Source: Streptomyces sp. SID12488
GTDB lineage: Bacteria; Actinomycetota; Actinomycetes; Streptomycetales; Streptomycetaceae
Assembly (NCBI RefSeq): GCF_010548275.1
Contig: NZ_JAAGLT010000020.1
Location: forward strand, 1 to 64,000
DNA: 64,000 bases
Reading direction: 5' to 3'
Position numbers and translations under genes: made by a program
The notes under the pieces: model-generated
Database searches by the model: none
What the model was told of the DNA's origin: nothing
What the model saw: only the letters and a program-made list of their open reading frames with translations
In this document: piece by piece, positions 25,143 through 33,653 of the stretch
How positions within the stretch are numbered: position 1 is the first letter of the stretch
Layout: each line of letters starts with the position of its first letter

Positions 25143-26753
25143 TCAGTGGCGTTCCCGGACCGGCAGGATGATCGCCGAGGGGTGTGCCGGGTCGTGGTGG
25201 ACGGACTGGTCGGCGGCCCGGAGTGTGGTCGCGGTGGCGAGGGGTTCGCCGGTGCCGGGGTTGCGGGCATAGCGGGGGAAGGCGCCGCTGGAGACCTGGA
25301 CCCGGATGCGGTGCCCTTGCTTGAAGCGGTACGCAGTCGGCCACAGGGAAACGGTGGCGCAGGTGAGTTCGTCGGCGTCGGTCAGGCTGGTCAGGCCGTC
25401 GCAGATGTTGTGCGAGCGGCCGTCGGGGTCCACATCGCACAGTCGGACGAAGACGTCCGCGTGCGGCAGGCTGGAGCGGAACCAGATCTCGGCGCTGACC
25501 TCGCCGACGATTTCGACGTCCTCGTCAAGGGTGGGCGTGGTGTAGGTGAGGACATCGGGGCGGGCTTCCAGGGCGCTGTTGTCGACACGGCCGCAGTCCT
25601 TGACCGTGCGTGCTCCACCGACTGCCGGGGTGGGGTCGGCCGGATCGTAACGGTACTGGTCGGGTGCCGACTCCTCGGGCTGATCTGCCAAGAGCGCGCC
25701 GTGGGCACCGAGATGGAACGGCCGTGGCGAGTAGCCGCTCGGCGGCCAGGACTCGAAGTCGCGCCAGGTGTCCTCGCCCATCATGTACAGCCGGACCGGC
25801 GCGCGGTGGGGCGGCTCCTCACCGCGCGCGTGGGGGAGGCCGAACTCCACGGCCTCGTTGACGAGGGCGTTGGTGAACTCCGCGTGCGTCCACGGCCCGA
25901 TCGTCAGCCGTGCCGGGCGTCCGGCCTGTTGCAGAACCTGGAAGTCACGCAGCTGACCGGGCAGGAAGACGTCGTACCAGCCGCCGATGGAACTGACCGG
26001 CACGGTCACGTCGGCCACCCGGTCCCGGTGATCGAAGCCGGTCCAGCGCGGGGATCGGGCGTCGTGGGCGAGGATGTCCTGGATGTAGTCGGACCGGTGG
26101 CCGAGGGCTGCGATGTCGGCCTGGTTCAACGGGAGCGTGTACAGCGCGCGGGCGGTCTTCTTGGCCTGGGCCGGCTTGCGGAGCAACGCCAGGGGCAGTT
26201 CCTGGGTGGCCACCAGCACACCCCAGCCGAACGGCGTCTCCAGCGACATGCCGTCCTCGCGGAGAAACTCCAGCGACAGCGCCGACTCGGTCACCTGCGG
26301 GATCATCGCCTTGACCTGTGAGGGCAGGCGGTCGGCGACAGCCCACTGGCTGTATCCCAGGTAGCTCAGGCCGACAAGGACGATCGCGTCACCGAACCAG
26401 GGCTGCTTGACCGTCCAGTCGAGGGTCGCCAGGCCGTCCTCGCGCTCCTGTCGCTTCGGGTCGAGCGTCCCGCCTGAGCCGAAGCCGCCGCGGGTGCTCT
26501 GGATCAGCACCTGGTACCCGCGTTCGGCCAGTGGCCGGGCCAGAATCGTGCCGACGACGCCGGCCCGCCCGTAGGGGGAGCGGAAGACGGCTGTCGGCAG
26601 CCCCTCGCCACCGCTCTTGGGCGCCCACCGGTCGGCCAGCAGGTCGACTCCGTCGGGCATCGGGACCCGAAGATCCCGCTCGACGACCAGGTCCCGGGTC
26701 GGCGGCGCGGCCAGCTTCAGCCGGCGCTGGACGAGGTGACTGAGCAGGCTCAT
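25143..26753 (-). CDS. CocE/NonD family hydrolase (X-Pro dipeptidyl-peptidase-like)
   Basis: A 536-residue alpha/beta hydrolase with the N-terminal CocE pattern RDLRVPMPDGVDLLADRW, RSPYGRAG, TRGGFGSGG, the nucleophile elbow VGLSYLGYSQW (Ser), later GGWYDVFLPGQ (Asp region) and GPWTH with the catalytic His. The C-terminal jelly-roll (IWFRSSLPHADVFVRLCDVD, WPTAYRFKQGHRIRVQVSS) is typical of the family, which cleaves acyl esters such as cocaine and X-Pro peptides. Its ATG overlaps the stop of the TetR gene by four bases, so the repressor and enzyme form an operon. Natural substrate unknown. Confidence 0.92.
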   Translation of the reverse strand: MSLLSHLVQRRLKLAAPPTRDLVVERDLRVPMPDGVDLLADRWAPKSGGEGLPTAVFRSPYGRAGVVGTILARPLAERGYQVLIQSTRGGFGSGGTLDPKRQEREDGLATLDWTVKQPWFGDAIVLVGLSYLGYSQWAVADRLPSQVKAMIPQVTESALSLEFLREDGMSLETPFGWGVLVATQELPLALLRKPAQAKKTARALYTLPLNQADIAALGHRSDYIQDILAHDARSPRWTGFDHRDRVADVTVPVSSIGGWYDVFLPGQLRDFQVLQQAGRPARLTIGPWTHAEFTNALVNEAVEFGLPHARGEEPPHRAPVRLYMMGEDTWRDFESWPPSGYSPRPFHLGAHGALLADQPEESAPDQYRYDPADPTPAVGGARTVKDCGRVDNSALEARPDVLTYTTPTLDEDVEIVGEVSAEIWFRSSLPHADVFVRLCDVDPDGRSHNICDGLTSLTDADELTCATVSLWPTAYRFKQGHRIRVQVSSGAFPRYARNPGTGEPLATATTLRAADQSVHHDPAHPSAIILPVRERH

Positions 26754-27379
26754 CGGGGGGTCTCCAGGTCTGGTGTGCCGGGGGTGGGGCTCAGGGTGGC
26801 GATGAGGACCGACAGCATGCGCATGAGTCGATCGGTGAATGCCTGGGGTTCCAGCGGCTCCGCGCCGTCCACGATCCAGGTCGTGAAGAAGGCCGATCCC
26901 GCGCCGGCCAGGCACGTGGCGAGATCCTCGACGATCTGCGGGTCGAGCCGGTCGCCGAACATCTGCTGGACGTGCTGCCGGTTGACCGGCAGCAGCAGCC
27001 GGATCAGCCCCCGGTCCAGCGCGAACCCGCACGATCCAGTCAACAGGGCCCTGTAGAAAACCCGGTGGTCGGCGAAGTGCCGCGCCGTGGCCAGCGTCTG
27101 CTCGCGCGCGATCGTCCCGGGCGCGGCGTCGGCGAGTTGTGGCAGCAGCTCACGGCGCGCGAGATCGAGACCTGCCTCCAGCAGCAGGACATCGCGGTCG
27201 CCGAAGTGCTGATAGACGACCCGCCGGCTCACGTCCGCTGCCTCGGCGATGTCCGAAAGCGGGACGGCCGCCGTTCCCCGCTCAGTGACCAGCTCGACTG
27301 CGGCTCGCATGAGTGCAGCCCTCGACCGGCGTACGCGCCGGTCCAGAACGGGAGACTGTGCCTCTGACTGCGTCTGCAT
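26750..27379 (-). CDS. TetR/AcrR family regulator of the CocE operon
   Basis: A 209-residue TetR protein (helix-turn-helix at about residues 35-75: VPLSDIAEAADVSRRVVYQH, FGDRDVLLLEAGLDLARREL). The stop codon overlaps the hydrolase start (ATGA). The ATG at 27379 is taken as the start; a GTG at 27394 is alternative. Neither has a good ribosome-binding site, and the palindrome at 27390-27403 overlaps this zone, so a leaderless, autoregulated transcript is possible. Confidence 0.87.
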   Translation of the reverse strand: MQTQSEAQSPVLDRRVRRSRAALMRAAVELVTERGTAAVPLSDIAEAADVSRRVVYQHFGDRDVLLLEAGLDLARRELLPQLADAAPGTIAREQTLATARHFADHRVFYRALLTGSCGFALDRGLIRLLLPVNRQHVQQMFGDRLDPQIVEDLATCLAGAGSAFFTTWIVDGAEPLEPQAFTDRLMRMLSVLIATLSPTPGTPDLETPR

Positions 27380-27389
27380 ACCTAGATAA

Positions 27390-27403
27390 TGCACAGGTGT
27401 GCA
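27390..27403. promoter_or_regulatory. TGCACA-CC-TGTGCA palindrome at the tetR start
   Basis: TGCACAGGTGTGCA (plus strand) is a perfect 6+2+6 inverted repeat directly upstream of the TetR start codon. It is a likely autoregulatory operator for the TetR-hydrolase operon. Confidence 0.7.
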
Positions 27404-27449
27404 AAAAAGAACAAGTGTCCCTTAGTGATGCCTGACGCAATGAGGTGGA

Positions 27450-27939
27450 TTGCTCCTGGTTGTGGTGTCCGGGGCGGGAGTTGAGGTTCGGTCCGGTGTG
27501 GGGGCGTCGCCGTGGATCGTGTCGGATGAACTGTGGGATCACCGGGAGCCGCTGCTGCCGCAGGGTGAGCGCAGGTTCCGGTATCCGGGTCGCAAGCCGT
27601 TGCCGGAGTGGGTCGTGCTGTGCGGGATCTTGGTGTCCGTACGGCACACCGGGATCCAGTGGGAGTACCTGCCGCAGGATCTCGGTTTCGATTCGGGCAT
27701 GACGTGTTGGCGGCGGCTGCGGGACTTGAATGAGACCGGCGTGTGGCAGCGGCTGCACAAGGTCCTGCTGGCCGAGTTGAACGCGGCCTCACGGCTGGAC
27801 CGGTCCCGCTGTGTGGTCGACTCCTCCCACCTCAGGGCGCTGTAAGGGGGAGCCGCACGGGCCCATCGCCGGTCGACCGTGGCCGGGGCGGCTCGAAGCA
27901 TCACCTGATCACCGACGGGCACGGCACTTCGCTCGCGGC
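27450..27939 (+). pseudogene. IS5-family transposase remnant (N-terminal half, frameshifted)
   Basis: Residues such as VSDELWDHREPLLPQGERRF, WEYLPQDLGFDSGMTCWRRL and RCVVDSSHLRAL follow the IS5-family N-terminus up to the first catalytic Asp region. A TAA at 27843-27845 then interrupts the frame; continuing in other frames, GPSPVDRGRGGSKHHLITDG is the next conserved block. The similarity ends near 27939. At least two small indels and loss of the whole C-terminal half make it inactive. Confidence 0.83.
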
Positions 27940-27945
27940 TGGGTC

Positions 27946-28094
27946 CGCTGGATGCCGGTCGGGTAGCCGACCTGCGCCTGTACTTCGACTCGGTGCCCGA
28001 CCCGCGCTCCCGGCGGGGCCGGTGGTACTCGCTGACCGCCATCCTGCTGGTGCGTACCTGCGCGGCCGCCTCGGGAGCGAGGAGCATCGACTGA
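27946..28094 (+). pseudogene. ISAs1-family transposase N-terminal fragment
   Basis: A 49-codon fragment, LDAGRVADLRLYFDSVPDPR through SLTAILLVRTCAAASGARSI, ending in TGA at 28092-28094. It matches the N-terminal DDE_Tnp_1-associated domain of ISAs1 transposases. Everything beyond the SGARSID motif is missing, and the fragment is joined directly to the IS5 remnant on one side and the IS701-like remnant on the other. Confidence 0.78.
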
Positions 28095-28107
28095 AGCGGA
28101 TGCCCCG

Positions 28108-28698
28108 GTGGGCCTGGATGCGGTTGAGGACCGGCAACGGCACCAAGGCAAGCGGCTGTACGACTGGGCGACGATCGACGTGATGGCTGACGACGCCCCT
28201 CCCGGCCAGGCCGACGGACACAGCCAGGTCCTGATCCGGCGTCACCGCCGCACCGGCACCCTCTCCTTCTACCGCACCTGGCACCCTGACCCGCAACCGA
28301 TATCGGTACTGGTCAGCGCGGTCTGCCGCCGATGGCGAGTCGAGGAGGACCTCCAAGGGGCGAAGGGCCTCGCTCACCTCGACACCGGCCAGGTCACCTG
28401 CTGGACCTCTTGGCACCGCTGGAGTCTGATGGCGATGATCGCCTACGCCCTCCTCGCTGTCGGAGCCCTCCACGAGCCACGGTCCAACCCCACCGACCCC
28501 AACGGCGAGATAGCCATGGTGCCCGTCAGCCCCCGCGAACTCCTCACCCTGCTCCGCGTCTTCGCGCTGCCTCGACCTCGCCAGGACACCGATCCCACGC
28601 ACGCCCTGCACTGGTCGAGGTGGCGCCGCCATCACCAGCACCAGGCGACCGCCTGCCACCGTCGCTGGAACGAGATCACCGCGGTAGCCACAACATGA
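28108..28698 (+). pseudogene. IS701-like transposase C-terminal remnant (right end)
   Basis: 196 codons corresponding to the C-terminal part of an IS701/DDE_5-type transposase: GKRLYDWATIDVMADDAPPG, SQVLIRRHRRTGTLSFYR, WRVEEDLQGAKGLAHLDTGQ (with the catalytic Glu region), VTCWTSWHRWSLMAMIAYAL, ending in a conserved HRRWNEIT tail. The N-terminal half with the first catalytic Asp residues is absent. The last 121-126 bp of gene and outer end are duplicated in inverse at 22180-22300. Confidence 0.82.
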
Positions 28699-28919
28699 TC
28701 AGGAACCCCCACGAGTCACGAACTACAGCTGCCGTGTCAGTAGAAGGGTGTTCGGGAGTGGCCGTCCGAAGCTCGCAAGCCACGGTCTTGCCGGCTCACC
28801 GATTTTTGGACAACCACTCTTCCGGAGAGCCGAAAGAAGTCGTGGTTTGCGGGCGTGGAACACGAGGCAGAATATTTTTCCGGCAGGTGGAGTTCTGGCC
28901 GGTAACCGCGGCGGTGACG

Positions 28920-29813
28920 CTAATTCGGCGAATCGTCGCCGCGCCGGAATGCGCCGGGCGGCACATTCACCCGTCGCACGAAGAACTTGCCGAAGTTCGT
29001 GACTTCGGTGAACCCGAGCTGGCGGGCGATGGTCCCGACCGGCAGATCCGTGTGGACCAGCAGACGCTTCGCCTCCAGGGCGACGCGGGCGTCGATCAGG
29101 TCCTTGGTGGAGCTGCCGGCGACGATGCGACAGGCCCGCGACAGGGTGCGGGGCGTGCAGTTGAGCGCGGCGGCGTAGTCCTCGACCAGCCGGGTCGCGC
29201 GGTAGGAGGACTCCAGCTCGCGCCGGAATCGCAGGAACAACTCCCCGTTCTCACCGGAAGGGGTGTCGGCCTCCCGGTGATCATTGTGCTGGCTGCGGCA
29301 CATCTGGTCGATGTGCATCAGGGCGACAGCCAGCAGATGCTTGAGGATGTCCTCGCCGAGGCCCTGGTCGGGCCGCTCGAACTCCTCCTGTATCAGGGCG
29401 AGCACCCGCTGGAAGCGGGCCAGTTCGTCGTCTCTGAGCTGCCAGTGACAGGGGCGCAATGAGTCGTCGAGCATTCCCATCTGGGCGCGCAGCCGCAGTG
29501 GGAAGGTCTCGGTGAACATGACGAGGCGGGCGTCCATGTTCGTCACCGACGCGAACTGGATCACCTGGTTCGGCCGGATCCACAGCAGGGAGCCCACCCG
29601 GCACGAGTAGCGCGTGGAGTCGATCGTGAAGTGTCCGCTTCCCGACCCGATCAGCATGATCTGGTGGTAGGCGAGCCGGTGGGGAGTGGTGGTGAAGTCC
29701 ATGGAGACCGTCGCACGCACCTCGCTGAGCGAGGTCACGGCCATACCGATTCCGGGTCTGCAGTGGGGGATGTCGGGGATCACGGGGATCGGTAGCGAAA
29801 CGAAATCGACCAT
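28920..29813 (-). CDS. AraC family transcriptional regulator
   Basis: A 297-residue AraC protein. The N-terminal cupin-like sensor covers residues about 15-190 (GSGSGHFTIDSTRYSCRVGS, LLWIRPNQVIQF). The C-terminal double helix-turn-helix has VEDYAAALNCTPRTLSRACR, ARVALEAKRLLVHTDLPVGT and IARQLGFTEVTNFGKFFVRR. The ATG at 29813 gives a normal start; an upstream TTG at 29840 with a close GGAG is the alternative. It is divergent from the IclR gene with about 135 bp between, including an A/T-rich stretch. It lies just outside the IS-flanked segment. Confidence 0.9.
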   Translation of the reverse strand: MVDFVSLPIPVIPDIPHCRPGIGMAVTSLSEVRATVSMDFTTTPHRLAYHQIMLIGSGSGHFTIDSTRYSCRVGSLLWIRPNQVIQFASVTNMDARLVMFTETFPLRLRAQMGMLDDSLRPCHWQLRDDELARFQRVLALIQEEFERPDQGLGEDILKHLLAVALMHIDQMCRSQHNDHREADTPSGENGELFLRFRRELESSYRATRLVEDYAAALNCTPRTLSRACRIVAGSSTKDLIDARVALEAKRLLVHTDLPVGTIARQLGFTEVTNFGKFFVRRVNVPPGAFRRGDDSPN

Positions 29814-29949
29814 GAGCGTTCCGGAATCGACCTTTCTCAAGCTCCTTCAAAAATCAATGATAGGTGTGGCCGCCCGTTGCCAGATCACTTCTGGCGCATG
29901 CACGAGTAACCGTCCCCACATGATGTGCAGGTGAAGGGAAGTTGACGGG

Positions 29950-30738
29950 ATGACCACCCACTCCGGCGCCCCCAAGCGCTCGGTTGTCGACCGGACGCTC
30001 AGCATCCTCGGCGTCTTCGACCGCGACAACCGCATCCTTACGCTGAGCGACATCAGCCGGCGATCCGGACTTCCGGTCGCCACGGTCCATCGCATCGTCA
30101 ACAAGCTCCATGGCTGGGGCGCACTGGAACGAGGAGAGGAAGGCGGTTACAGCATCGGCCTGAAACTGTGGGAGACAGCCACGCTGGCCCCCCGTTACTC
30201 GGGCCTGGCCGAGGCCGCGCAGCCCCACCTCGTGGAACTCCACGGCCGGTCCGGCGGCGCGGCGGTCCTCGTTCTGCGTGACGGAACGGAGAGCGTCTGC
30301 CTGTCCTTTCTCTCCAACGACTTCGGTCTCACGGCCTATTGGGGCGATCCCGGCTGCCGGCTCCCCCTGCACGTCACCGCGGCGGGCCTGGTCCTGCTGG
30401 CGAACGCGGGTGCCGTTCTGCAGGACGAGATCTGTGCCGGTCCGTTGCGCGCGTACACCGCCGCCACCGTCACCGACGGGACCACGCTGAGGAATCACCT
30501 GAGCCAGATAAGGCGCGAAGGTTACGCGATGGGGTGCGGCACCCTGCGCGAGGGCCGGGGAGCGATCGCAGCCCCGGTGCGCAACGCGAGCGGCACGGTG
30601 GTGGCGGCGGTGGGCGTCGTGGGTCCCCTGAACATGCTCCAGCCGTCCCGACTGGCCCCGCTGGTCATGGCCACGGCCGAGGCGGTCTCCCAGCAGGACC
30701 GGACGGAAGGGTGGCGAATGGCGGGGGTGAGCGCGTAG
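29950..30738 (+). CDS. IclR family transcriptional regulator
   Basis: A 262-residue IclR protein: winged helix at about residues 12-75 (RTLSILGVFDRDN, LSDISRRSGLPVATVHRIVN, KLHGWGALERGEEGGYSIGL) and a GAF-like effector domain to about 250 (PLHVTAAGLVLLANAG, the typical TAxGxxLLA block; EGRGAIAAPVRNASGTVVAA). IclR regulators usually control catabolic operons, but none adjoins it here apart from the divergent AraC. A clear AAGGGAAG ribosome-binding site precedes the ATG. It converges on the HIT gene with a 6-bp gap. Confidence 0.92.
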   Translation: MTTHSGAPKRSVVDRTLSILGVFDRDNRILTLSDISRRSGLPVATVHRIVNKLHGWGALERGEEGGYSIGLKLWETATLAPRYSGLAEAAQPHLVELHGRSGGAAVLVLRDGTESVCLSFLSNDFGLTAYWGDPGCRLPLHVTAAGLVLLANAGAVLQDEICAGPLRAYTAATVTDGTTLRNHLSQIRREGYAMGCGTLREGRGAIAAPVRNASGTVVAAVGVVGPLNMLQPSRLAPLVMATAEAVSQQDRTEGWRMAGVSA

Positions 30739-30744
30739 CCCGCC

Positions 30745-31374
30745 CTACCTCACGTACGCCGTCCCGCCCCCGGCCGCCAGCGCCGCAGCGATCCGCCGAT
30801 GGGCCCGCAGTCGTTCCGGTTCCGGTACCGGGGGCAGGAGTTCCTCCCACAGGGCGAGGAACATGCCGCGCAACTGGGTCAGGCCGGCGGGGCGGGCCAG
30901 CAGCCAGAAGTGGAGGTGGGCGCCGCCGTCGCCCCACCGGTTGACGTGCACCCGTGCGACGCCGTCCACAGCCAGGACGGCCCGCTCGGCGCGCTGCAGC
31001 AGCGGACCCAGCTCGGCCGACCGGGCGGCGGGCAGGTCACCCAGGTCGTAGTGACCGCGCGGCTGGAGCAGCACGACGGCGGGCAGCCGCAGTTCGCCGA
31101 CCGCGTCCAACCGCCAGTGGTCGTCCGCCCAGAGCGCGTCCGTCACGGGCTTGCGGCAGACCACGCAGTCCTCGGTCCCGGCCTCGCCGTCTCGATCCGG
31201 CTCGGGCAGCACGGGAGGCAGCAACGGCTTGATCCGCAGCTCCCCTTCGAACGGCTCGAAGGGGAAGGTCTCCCAGGCGGTGACCGGGTCCGCGGGCATC
31301 GGCAGCCGCTCCCCGGCAGGCAACCGTCGGACGAAGGCACTGGGCTCGGGGACATCGGACGCGTCAGTGGTCAT
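30745..31374 (-). CDS. HIT-like (histidine triad superfamily) protein
   Basis: A 209-residue protein with the HIT-fold layout: CVVCRKPVTDALWADDHWRL near the first strand, VVLLQPRGHYDLGDLP, and HVNRWGDGGAHLHFWLLARP in the active-site position. The canonical HxHxHxx triad is reduced to HLHFW, so nucleotide hydrolase or transferase activity is uncertain. The N-terminal 60 residues are an extra segment rich in Pro and acidic residues. I recognise this as a Streptomyces-conserved form; substrate unknown. Confidence 0.72.
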   Translation of the reverse strand: MTTDASDVPEPSAFVRRLPAGERLPMPADPVTAWETFPFEPFEGELRIKPLLPPVLPEPDRDGEAGTEDCVVCRKPVTDALWADDHWRLDAVGELRLPAVVLLQPRGHYDLGDLPAARSAELGPLLQRAERAVLAVDGVARVHVNRWGDGGAHLHFWLLARPAGLTQLRGMFLALWEELLPPVPEPERLRAHRRIAAALAAGGGTAYVR

Positions 31375-31574
31375 CGTCGCAGTCTTCCAGCCGCGCCCGC
31401 CGTACTGAAGCCCCGCAGAGAGCCCTCCGGGGAGCCTCGCGAGCAGCCGCGACGGACCCGCCAGGCCTGACGTACCGGGCGTCCTGCGAGGCGCGCCGCC
31501 CGGTCGCCACGCCCGCCGAATACTGGCACGCTCACCAGCGAGACCGACACGACGGACCCACGATCGGAGCGTGC

Positions 31575-32576
31575 ATGACGACGGACCGGGCCACGAACGG
31601 TGAAGTGCCGCCGACCGCCAAGGAGTTGGGGGAGGCGAACGCCGCCGGAGTGGAGGTGCGGCCCGTCGCGGGGCACATCGGCGCAGAGATCTCGGGAGTC
31701 GACCTGAGCGAGCCCCTCGACAGCGCCGTGGTCGCCGCGATCAGGGCGGCGCTCCTGCGCTGGAAGGTGGTGTTCCTCCGCGGCCAGCGGCTGGACCACG
31801 CCGGGCACATCGCCTTCGCGCGCCGGTTCGGCGAGCCGGTCGTCCTCGGACGGCGAGGTGGCGCCTCACCGGCGGACTTCCCCGAGATCGAGACGACCGC
31901 CGACCGGCTGGAGCTGGGCGGACGCTACGGCATGGAGCACGCCGAGTGGCTGGAGCGGCGCCGCCATTCGCTGCTGCGCGGCTGGCACTGCGACCACGGC
32001 GCCCGTATCGACCCGCCCGCCGCGACCATCCTGCGCGCCGAGACCGTACCGCCGTACGGAGGTGACACCACCTGGTCCAACCTGGCTGCCGCGTACGCCG
32101 GACTCTCCGCGCCCGTACGGGAGTTCGTGGACGGCCTCAGGGCCGAGCACCGGCTCGGCGTCGGCTACCAGGCGCGGCCCGGCGACGACGCGTACCTCCG
32201 GCATCTGCTGGACCACCAGACCGCCTCGGTGCACCCGCTGGTGCGGGTCCACCCGGAGACCGGTGAGCGGGTGCTGTTCGTCAACGGCTACTACCTGGAG
32301 CAGATCGTGGACGTCTCCCGGGCGGAGAGCCGCCTGCTCCTGGAGATGCTCCTGGAACAGGCGACCAGGCCCGAGTACACGGTCCGGTTCCGCTGGGAGC
32401 CCGGCAGCGTCGCCTTCTGGGACAACCGGGCCACCATCCACCTCGCTCCCAGCGACAACGCCCACCTCGGCCACCCCCGGGTCATGCACCGGGTGATGCT
32501 GACCGGCGACATCCCGGCCGGAGTGGACGGCAGGCGGTCGGAGGCGATCACCGGCACCGAACCCGGGCGATGGTGA
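31575..32576 (+). CDS. TauD/TfdA family Fe(II)/2-oxoglutarate dioxygenase
   Basis: A 333-residue enzyme with the TauD start (EVRPVAGHIGAEISGVDLSE), the iron-binding HxD in RGWHCDHGARIDPP, and the distal His with the 2-oxoglutarate-binding Arg in TIHLAPSDNAHLGHP and MHRVMLTGD. WDNRATIH is a family hallmark. Members hydroxylate taurine, alkyl sulfates, phenoxyacetates or amino-acid-derived intermediates. It converges tightly on an LLM flavin oxidoreductase (15-bp gap); together they may relate to organosulfur use, which is only inference. Confidence 0.9.
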   Translation: MTTDRATNGEVPPTAKELGEANAAGVEVRPVAGHIGAEISGVDLSEPLDSAVVAAIRAALLRWKVVFLRGQRLDHAGHIAFARRFGEPVVLGRRGGASPADFPEIETTADRLELGGRYGMEHAEWLERRRHSLLRGWHCDHGARIDPPAATILRAETVPPYGGDTTWSNLAAAYAGLSAPVREFVDGLRAEHRLGVGYQARPGDDAYLRHLLDHQTASVHPLVRVHPETGERVLFVNGYYLEQIVDVSRAESRLLLEMLLEQATRPEYTVRFRWEPGSVAFWDNRATIHLAPSDNAHLGHPRVMHRVMLTGDIPAGVDGRRSEAITGTEPGRW

Positions 32577-32591
32577 GATCCCGCAGGGCCT

Positions 32592-33623
32592 TCAGCCGGT
32601 GGCCGGCCGCCAGCCCAGTGCGGGGCCGAGACGGGTCGCGATGTCCGTGAGGATCTGGACGTAGTCCTCGTGGCCGAAGGTGAACGGCAGGGCGAAGGCC
32701 ACTTCGTCGATCTCCTGGAACGCGACGTGCGCGTACAGGCGTTCGGCGATCTCGGCCGACGTGCCGACGAGGTCCGGCGCGAACATCAGCCGCGCCGGAC
32801 CCTGCGGGGCCGCTGTCCGCGGCAGCCGCTTCGCCGCGTACTCCTCGTACTTCGCGCGCTGTTCGGGCGAGGCGCTGTCGGTGGGGATCACGACGAGACC
32901 CTGGGAGACCCGGGCCCGGTCGCCGTCCGGGTGCGCCGCACGGAAGGCCCGGACGCCCGCGAGCTGGACCTCGGCGAAGTCCGGCGACTCCTCGTCCCCC
33001 TCGGCCTTGACGACACTGCTGGTCAGGAAGTTCATACTGTGCTCACCGGCCCACCGCGCCGACCGCACGCTCCCGCCGCCGTACCACAGCCGGCTTCCGA
33101 GCCCCGGGGAATGGGGCTGCACCCGGTCGGAGAACACCTCGAACCCCTGCACCCCGCTGAAGTCGCTGGCCGCCTTCCCACGTACGTGGTCCAGCAGCCG
33201 CTCGACCCGCTGGTAGCTGAAGTCCTCGACGTCCGCCGTGTCGGGGTACAGGGCGCCCTTGACGTGGTCGTAGTTCATCGGCGGGCCCACACTCAGGCCC
33301 GGGTTGAGCCGGCCACCGGAGAGGATGTCGACGGTCGCCCAGTCCTCCGCCAGGCGCAACGGGTTCTCCCAGCCCACAGGGGTGACCGCGGTGCCCAGTT
33401 CGATTCGACGGGTGCGCTGCGAGGCCGCCGCGAGTACGGCCACGGGGGAGGAGATCCCGTACTGGAGATGGCGGTGACGCAGCCACGCGCTGTCGAAGCC
33501 CAGCCGCTCACCGAGTTCGATGATCTCCAGCGTCGACTCGTGCCCCGCCCGCGGATCGTCCCCGTCGAACAGCCCGATGGTGAGAAAGCCCAGTTTGCGC
33601 AGTGGCTGTGAGGGGGTCGGCAC
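32592..33623 (-). CDS. LLM-class flavin-dependent oxidoreductase
   Basis: A 343-residue bacterial-luciferase-like monooxygenase. Features: LGFLTIGLFDGDDPRAGHES, LGFDSAWLRHRHLQYGISSP, TRRIELGTAVTPVGWENPLR, LAEDWATVDILSGGRLNPGL. The family uses reduced FMN or F420 on varied substrates. I chose the GTG at 33623, which has GGAGGAG just upstream; a TTG at 33635 is inside that ribosome-binding region. Confidence 0.9.
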   Translation of the reverse strand: MPTPSQPLRKLGFLTIGLFDGDDPRAGHESTLEIIELGERLGFDSAWLRHRHLQYGISSPVAVLAAASQRTRRIELGTAVTPVGWENPLRLAEDWATVDILSGGRLNPGLSVGPPMNYDHVKGALYPDTADVEDFSYQRVERLLDHVRGKAASDFSGVQGFEVFSDRVQPHSPGLGSRLWYGGGSVRSARWAGEHSMNFLTSSVVKAEGDEESPDFAEVQLAGVRAFRAAHPDGDRARVSQGLVVIPTDSASPEQRAKYEEYAAKRLPRTAAPQGPARLMFAPDLVGTSAEIAERLYAHVAFQEIDEVAFALPFTFGHEDYVQILTDIATRLGPALGWRPATG

Positions 33624-33653
33624 GGGCTCCTCCAACGATCGTCGTACGGACGT

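Larger units (their letters stand above)
22180..28736. mobile_element. Putative composite element flanked by inverted IS701-like ends
   Basis: The last about 121-126 bp of an IS701-like transposase gene and its end occur twice in opposite orientation: 22180-22300 (pointing left) and 28611-28736 (pointing right). By eye they differ by five substitutions and two small gaps. Both ends finish at the same base (CACGGCAGCTGTAG and its complement), and TCAGT stands immediately outside each end (22175-22179 and 28737-28741), as a target-site duplication would. The cargo is two TetR-regulated metabolic modules and several dead IS elements. Only C-terminal parts of the transposase remain, so it should be immobile on its own. 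Confidence 0.7.
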
